From: an uncultured Bacteroides sp.
GTDB taxonomy: Bacteria; Bacteroidota; Bacteroidia; Bacteroidales; Bacteroidaceae
Direction of reading: 5' to 3'
Length of the DNA: 24,788 bases
Assembly: GCA_900544675.1 (NCBI GenBank)
Contig: UQVZ01000045.1
Span: 1-24,788 of the forward strand
The notes under the pieces are model-generated. The model saw only the letters and a list, made by a program, of their open reading frames with translations, had not been told where the DNA came from and searched no databases. The number at the start of each line of letters is the position of its first letter. The first letter of the stretch is position 1. Shown in pieces: positions 22,215 through 24,788 of the stretch. Made by a program: the position numbers and the translations under genes.

Positions 22215-23750
22215 TTATTTTGCGAAGCTTACGGCACGCGTTTCGCGGATAACCGTAATCTTGACTTGACCCGGATAAGTCATTTCGTCCTGAATCTTCT
22301 TGGCGATTTCGGCAGACAGGCTTTCGGTCTGTTTGTCGTCTATCTTGTCGGCACCTACGATGACACGCAGTTCACGCCCTGCCTGGATAGCATACGTCTT
22401 GGTTACACCCGGATAAGACATGGCAAGCTGTTCCAAGTCGTTGAGACGTTTGATATAAGCCTCCACGATTTCGCGGCGTGCTCCCGGACGTGCACCCGAA
22501 ATAGCATCGCAGACCTGTACGATAGGAGCCAGCAGGCTGGTCATTTCTATTTCGTCGTGGTGAGCGCCGATGGCATTGCAGATGTCCGGCTTCTCCTTGT
22601 ACTTCTCTGCCAGTTTCATACCCAGCAAGGCATGCGGCAATTCGGGCTCTTCATCGGGCACCTTACCGATATCATGCAACAGACCGGCACGTTTGGCTTT
22701 CTTCGGGTTCAGTCCCAGTTCGGAAGCCATGACAGCACAAAGGTTTGCCGTCTCGCGTGCATGCTGCAACAGGTTCTGTCCGTACGAAGAACGGTATTTC
22801 ATCTTACCGATGATACGTATCAGTTCGGGATGCAAGCCGTGGATACCGAGGTCTATCGTCGTACGCTTTCCGGTTTCGATGATTTCGTCTTCCACCTGTT
22901 TCTTTACCTTGGCCACTACTTCCTCAATACGTGCCGGATGGATACGTCCGTCGGTTACCAGTTGGTGGAGTGCCAGCCGGGCAATTTCACGACGCACAGG
23001 GTCGAATGCCGACAAGACGATGGCTTCTGGTGTATCGTCAACTACGATTTCCACTCCCGTAGCCGCCTCAAGGGCACGGATGTTTCTTCCTTCCCGTCCG
23101 ATGATACGGCCTTTGATTTCATCCGATTCGATATGGAACACGGTCACCGAGTTCTCGATAGCCGTCTCGGTGGCTACACGCTGGATAGTCTGTATGACGA
23201 TGCGTTTGGCTTCGCGGTTGGCAGACATCTTGGCGTCATCCATGATATCGTTGATATAAGACTGTGCTTCGGTCTTGGCTTCTTCTTTCAGCGATTCCAC
23301 CAACCGTTCCTTGGCTTCTTCGGCAGAAAGCCCCGACAAGGCTTCCAGTTTCTTGCGTTCTTGCGATTGCAGATTGTCCAGTTCTTCTTTCTTCTTGTCG
23401 ATTACTGCCAGTTGTGCGTCAAGGTTTTCACGGATGGCTTCAGTTTCGTTCCGTTTGCGTTGCAATTCTTCGTGTTTCTGTCCCAAGACCATTTCACGCT
23501 GCTTCAACTTGTTTTCCACCTGTTGGATTTTCTGATTGCGTGCCGTCACTTCTTTTTCCAGCTCGGCTTTCTTATTCAGAAACTTTTCCTTTACCTCCAG
23601 CAGCTTGTTCTTCTTGATTACTTCAGCTTCTGTTTCCGCCTCCTTTATAATTTTATCGTATCGCGATTTCAAGCCGTACTTGAAAAAGGCATACGAAACA
23701 GCTCCCCCTATCAGGAAAGCGACAATCGTGAATATTACTGTTATCAACAT
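22215..23750 (-). CDS. rny: Ribonuclease Y
   Basis: This 511-residue membrane-anchored endoribonuclease starts mRNA decay. Visible: an N-terminal transmembrane helix (MLITVIFTIVAFLIGGAVSY), a long coiled coil (about 30-165), a KH domain with GRIIGREGRNIRALE at 214-228, and an HD domain with GLLHDIGKVPD (His359-Asp360) followed by LPHALLGMKLAEKY and IGAHHDEIEM. The length is close to the usual ~520. It lies downstream of zapA, separated by a terminator. Its end is followed by a 15-bp near-copy of its last codons (22195-22209), a small duplication of no known meaning. Confidence 0.97.
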   Translation of the reverse strand: MLITVIFTIVAFLIGGAVSYAFFKYGLKSRYDKIIKEAETEAEVIKKNKLLEVKEKFLNKKAELEKEVTARNQKIQQVENKLKQREMVLGQKHEELQRKRNETEAIRENLDAQLAVIDKKKEELDNLQSQERKKLEALSGLSAEEAKERLVESLKEEAKTEAQSYINDIMDDAKMSANREAKRIVIQTIQRVATETAIENSVTVFHIESDEIKGRIIGREGRNIRALEAATGVEIVVDDTPEAIVLSAFDPVRREIARLALHQLVTDGRIHPARIEEVVAKVKKQVEDEIIETGKRTTIDLGIHGLHPELIRIIGKMKYRSSYGQNLLQHARETANLCAVMASELGLNPKKAKRAGLLHDIGKVPDEEPELPHALLGMKLAEKYKEKPDICNAIGAHHDEIEMTSLLAPIVQVCDAISGARPGARREIVEAYIKRLNDLEQLAMSYPGVTKTYAIQAGRELRVIVGADKIDDKQTESLSAEIAKKIQDEMTYPGQVKITVIRETRAVSFAK

Positions 23751-23783
23751 TACAACTTAGTTTTAAAAATATATAAATAAAAA

Positions 23784-23829
23784 GCGCACAAATCTTCTTA
23801 CCGTTTTACCGGCATTCCAATTTGTGCGC
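23784..23829 (-). terminator. Terminator between zapA and rny
   Basis: GCGCACAAAT (23784-23793) pairs with ATTTGTGCGC (23820-23829), with an inner CCG/CGG hairpin. Read on the minus strand it is followed by TTTTTATTTATA. It lies 39 bp beyond the zapA stop codon. Confidence 0.8.
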
Positions 23830-23867
23830 AAAATCTTCAACTGTATGTCACTAAACGCCCTGTTTCG

Positions 23868-24170
23868 TTATTCGCTCGGCTTAGGGTGGATACATTCATC
23901 TATATCATCCGCCAGTTGCCTCAGCTTTTCCGCGTACGGTTGCGTATCGTTCCGGTCTTTCAAGGAGACATTTTCGAAAGAAAGCTCCAGCGCCGTCATC
24001 GCCCAGTGCTTTGCCAGGCTGAACTCCGGGTACATACTGCGGTATTTGTTTAGTGTATAGTCAATCTGCTTGGCGGCTTTCCGATACAATTCCTCTTTAG
24101 CCCGGTCGATGACCAGCGGATATTGTTCATTGTCGATTCGCAGATGTATTTTTAACTTGTCGTCTTCCAT
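23868..24170 (-). CDS. zapA: Cell division protein ZapA
   Basis: The 100-residue protein fits ZapA, which crosslinks FtsZ filaments at the division ring: a short globular N-terminus (KIHLRIDNEQYPLVIDRAKEELYRKAAKQID) followed by a helical C-terminal half (LAKHWAMTALELSFENVSLK). The start at 24170 (MEDDKLKIHLR) is preferred over 24197, which lies inside the upstream gene's stop region; AAAGG lies upstream. It forms an operon with the small coiled-coil gene 19 bp before it. The synteny zapA - rny is usual in Bacteroidales, to my knowledge. Confidence 0.9.
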   Translation of the reverse strand: MEDDKLKIHLRIDNEQYPLVIDRAKEELYRKAAKQIDYTLNKYRSMYPEFSLAKHWAMTALELSFENVSLKDRNDTQPYAEKLRQLADDIDECIHPKPSE

Positions 24171-24189
24171 GATTCGTTTACCTTTTTGC

Positions 24190-24483
24190 TTATTCATTCA
24201 GCAAAGCGATACATTTGTCGACTTCACGCACCAGCCTCGTCAATCTTTTCTTGGTATCATTGAGTTCCGTGTCGTTGATACTAATCATCCGGGCTGTTTT
24301 TAAATTGGCATATCTTGACTCCAATTCTTTCTGGTTTTCTTCCATACGCGCGATGGCGGCTTCTTTCTCAGCCAAAAGCTGCCGAAGCGAAGCGATTTCC
24401 TTTTTCTGTTCCTCGAACAAGAACATCAGATTTCTTAATCTTCCTTCGAACGTATTGAGTAACCTTTTGTCTTCTTCCGTCAT
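24190..24483 (-). CDS. Small coiled-coil protein upstream of zapA
   Basis: The 97-residue product (MTEEDKRLLNTFEGRLRNLMFLFEEQKKE...) is a long amphipathic helix with heptads through residue 60, then ISINDTELNDTKKRLTRLVREVDKCIALLNE. No signal peptide or membrane segment. The start at 24483 is set by the promoter at 24503-24532; an upstream ATG at 24543 lies upstream of it and would encode a non-native Cys/Tyr-rich stretch. It precedes zapA in one operon, and its size and coiled-coil nature recall ZapB, but that is only an analogy; I cannot claim homology. Confidence 0.8.
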   Translation of the reverse strand: MTEEDKRLLNTFEGRLRNLMFLFEEQKKEIASLRQLLAEKEAAIARMEENQKELESRYANLKTARMISINDTELNDTKKRLTRLVREVDKCIALLNE

Positions 24484-24502
24484 TTCTTGCCAAAATTGTA
24501 TA

Positions 24503-24532
24503 CAAATATAGTAGATTGCTTGTAAACACAAA
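24503..24532 (-). promoter_or_regulatory. Promoter of the coiled-coil gene and zapA
   Basis: On the minus strand TTTG (24532 to 24529) and TATATTTG (24510 to 24503) are separated by 18 bp, near the 19-bp optimum. The transcript would begin near 24497, about 14 bases before the ATG at 24483. Confidence 0.7.
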
Positions 24533-24576
24533 AATTTTTGCATTTATATTTTCTGAAAAAGGATTTTTTTAATGCT

Positions 24577-24610
24577 TACAAGCAGGAAAGAGGGGATTTT
24601 TCTGCTTGTA
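24577..24610. repeat. Inverted repeat with TACAAGCAG arms
   Basis: TACAAGCAG (24577-24585) and CTGCTTGTA (24602-24610) flank a 16-base loop. A third GCTTGTA lies at 24518-24524, inside the zapA-operon promoter. No U-run, so not a terminator. It may be a regulator-binding dyad. Confidence 0.5.
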
Positions 24611-24644
24611 TAAGGGCGGTTTGACGGAGATAAGTCCGATGCCC

Positions 24645-24710
24645 GATGCACCTAGGTTCGTAAGCCGATGCACTTAGGTTCGAAGGCTGATGCACTTAGG
24701 TGCATTTTTG
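24645..24710. repeat. 22-bp tandem repeat, three copies
   Basis: Units start at 24645, 24667 and 24689, an exact 22-bp period. Each reads GATGCACYTAGGTTCG plus six variable bases; the third copy ends differently (TAGGTGCA). The central TGCACCTAGGT / TGCACTTAGGTGCA is a partial palindrome. The array lies between two divergent promoters (zapA operon at 24503, outward promoter at 24775), and 22 bp is two helical turns, so sites would be on the same DNA face. No spacers: not CRISPR. Confidence 0.85.
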
Positions 24711-24774
24711 TCAGCACTTAATGTCATTTTTGCGGCTCAACGTAAAAACCTGAGGATTAAATCAGATAAAATCG

Positions 24775-24782
24775 TATCTTTG
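24775..24782 (+). promoter_or_regulatory. -7 element of a gene beyond the window
   Basis: TATCTTTG, an exact match to the consensus, six bases before the window end. The 22-bp repeat array lies 65 bp upstream. The gene it drives is not in the window. Confidence 0.5.
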
Positions 24783-24788
24783 CCTGCA

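Noticed and set aside
22155..23780. 541-codon open frame on the plus strand opposite rny
   Set aside because: Phe/Leu/Cys-rich translation typical of an antisense shadow; the minus strand encodes a complete RNase Y.
23751..23867. 6S RNA between zapA and rny, by analogy with the ssrS gene next to zapA in proteobacteria
   Set aside because: Only 117 bases are available and the visible structure is a single terminator hairpin with a U-run.

Overview
The window looks like a chromosomal segment from a gut Bacteroidales bacterium (Bacteroides, Phocaeicola or a close relative). Three things point there. At least nine genes or operons have a Bacteroides-type promoter -7 element (TAnnTTTG) close upstream of the start. 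RNase Y sits beside zapA, and there is a DUF6261-type protein, a DUF4112 protein and choloylglycine-hydrolase-type enzymes with Bacteroidales character. Intergenic hairpins are of the ACACAGAG type. No rRNA, tRNA or CRISPR was seen.

Layout, left to right. (1) 1-57 is the right end of an insertion sequence whose last transposase codons run into its terminal inverted repeat. (2) 182-907 is a high-GC DUF6261-like gene with a near-consensus promoter, backed by a 41-bp tandem array of small palindromes (1003-1145). (3) 1232-3737 is a lower-GC DNA-modification island: Vsr mismatch endonuclease, C5-cytosine methyltransferase, and a HindVP-type type II restriction endonuclease. (4) 4095-7930 holds two aldo/keto reductases and two exported alpha/beta hydrolases in two transcription units; their promoters carry the same 26-bp element at the same distance from the -7 box. 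(5) 8047-8712 is a decayed IS1595/ISXO2-type transposase. (6) 8760-13235 is a six-gene minus-strand operon of mostly unrecognised genes: a small protein, a coiled-coil protein, a DUF4112 membrane protein, two paralogous hypothetical proteins (one frameshifted), and a WYL-domain regulator. It starts at a promoter whose upstream half is a perfect 11+9+11 bp dyad. (7) 13324-13494 is a palindromic MITE with the same terminal repeat as the IS at the left edge. (8) 13604-24483 is mostly housekeeping: choloylglycine-hydrolase family enzyme, recQ and recJ (overlapping), a C1B cysteine peptidase with an M24 aminopeptidase P, a divergent patatin-like phospholipase, rny, zapA and a small coiled-coil gene. 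(9) 24577-24788 holds a hairpin, a 22-bp triplicated repeat and an outward-facing promoter for a gene beyond the window.

The most interesting unexplained unit is the WYL operon at 8760-13265. Its members are tightly coupled by ATGA overlaps, its dyad operator candidate covers the promoter, and the putative regulator is the last gene. The sequence suggests an autoregulated accessory system with a membrane component, but its function cannot be assigned from sequence alone.
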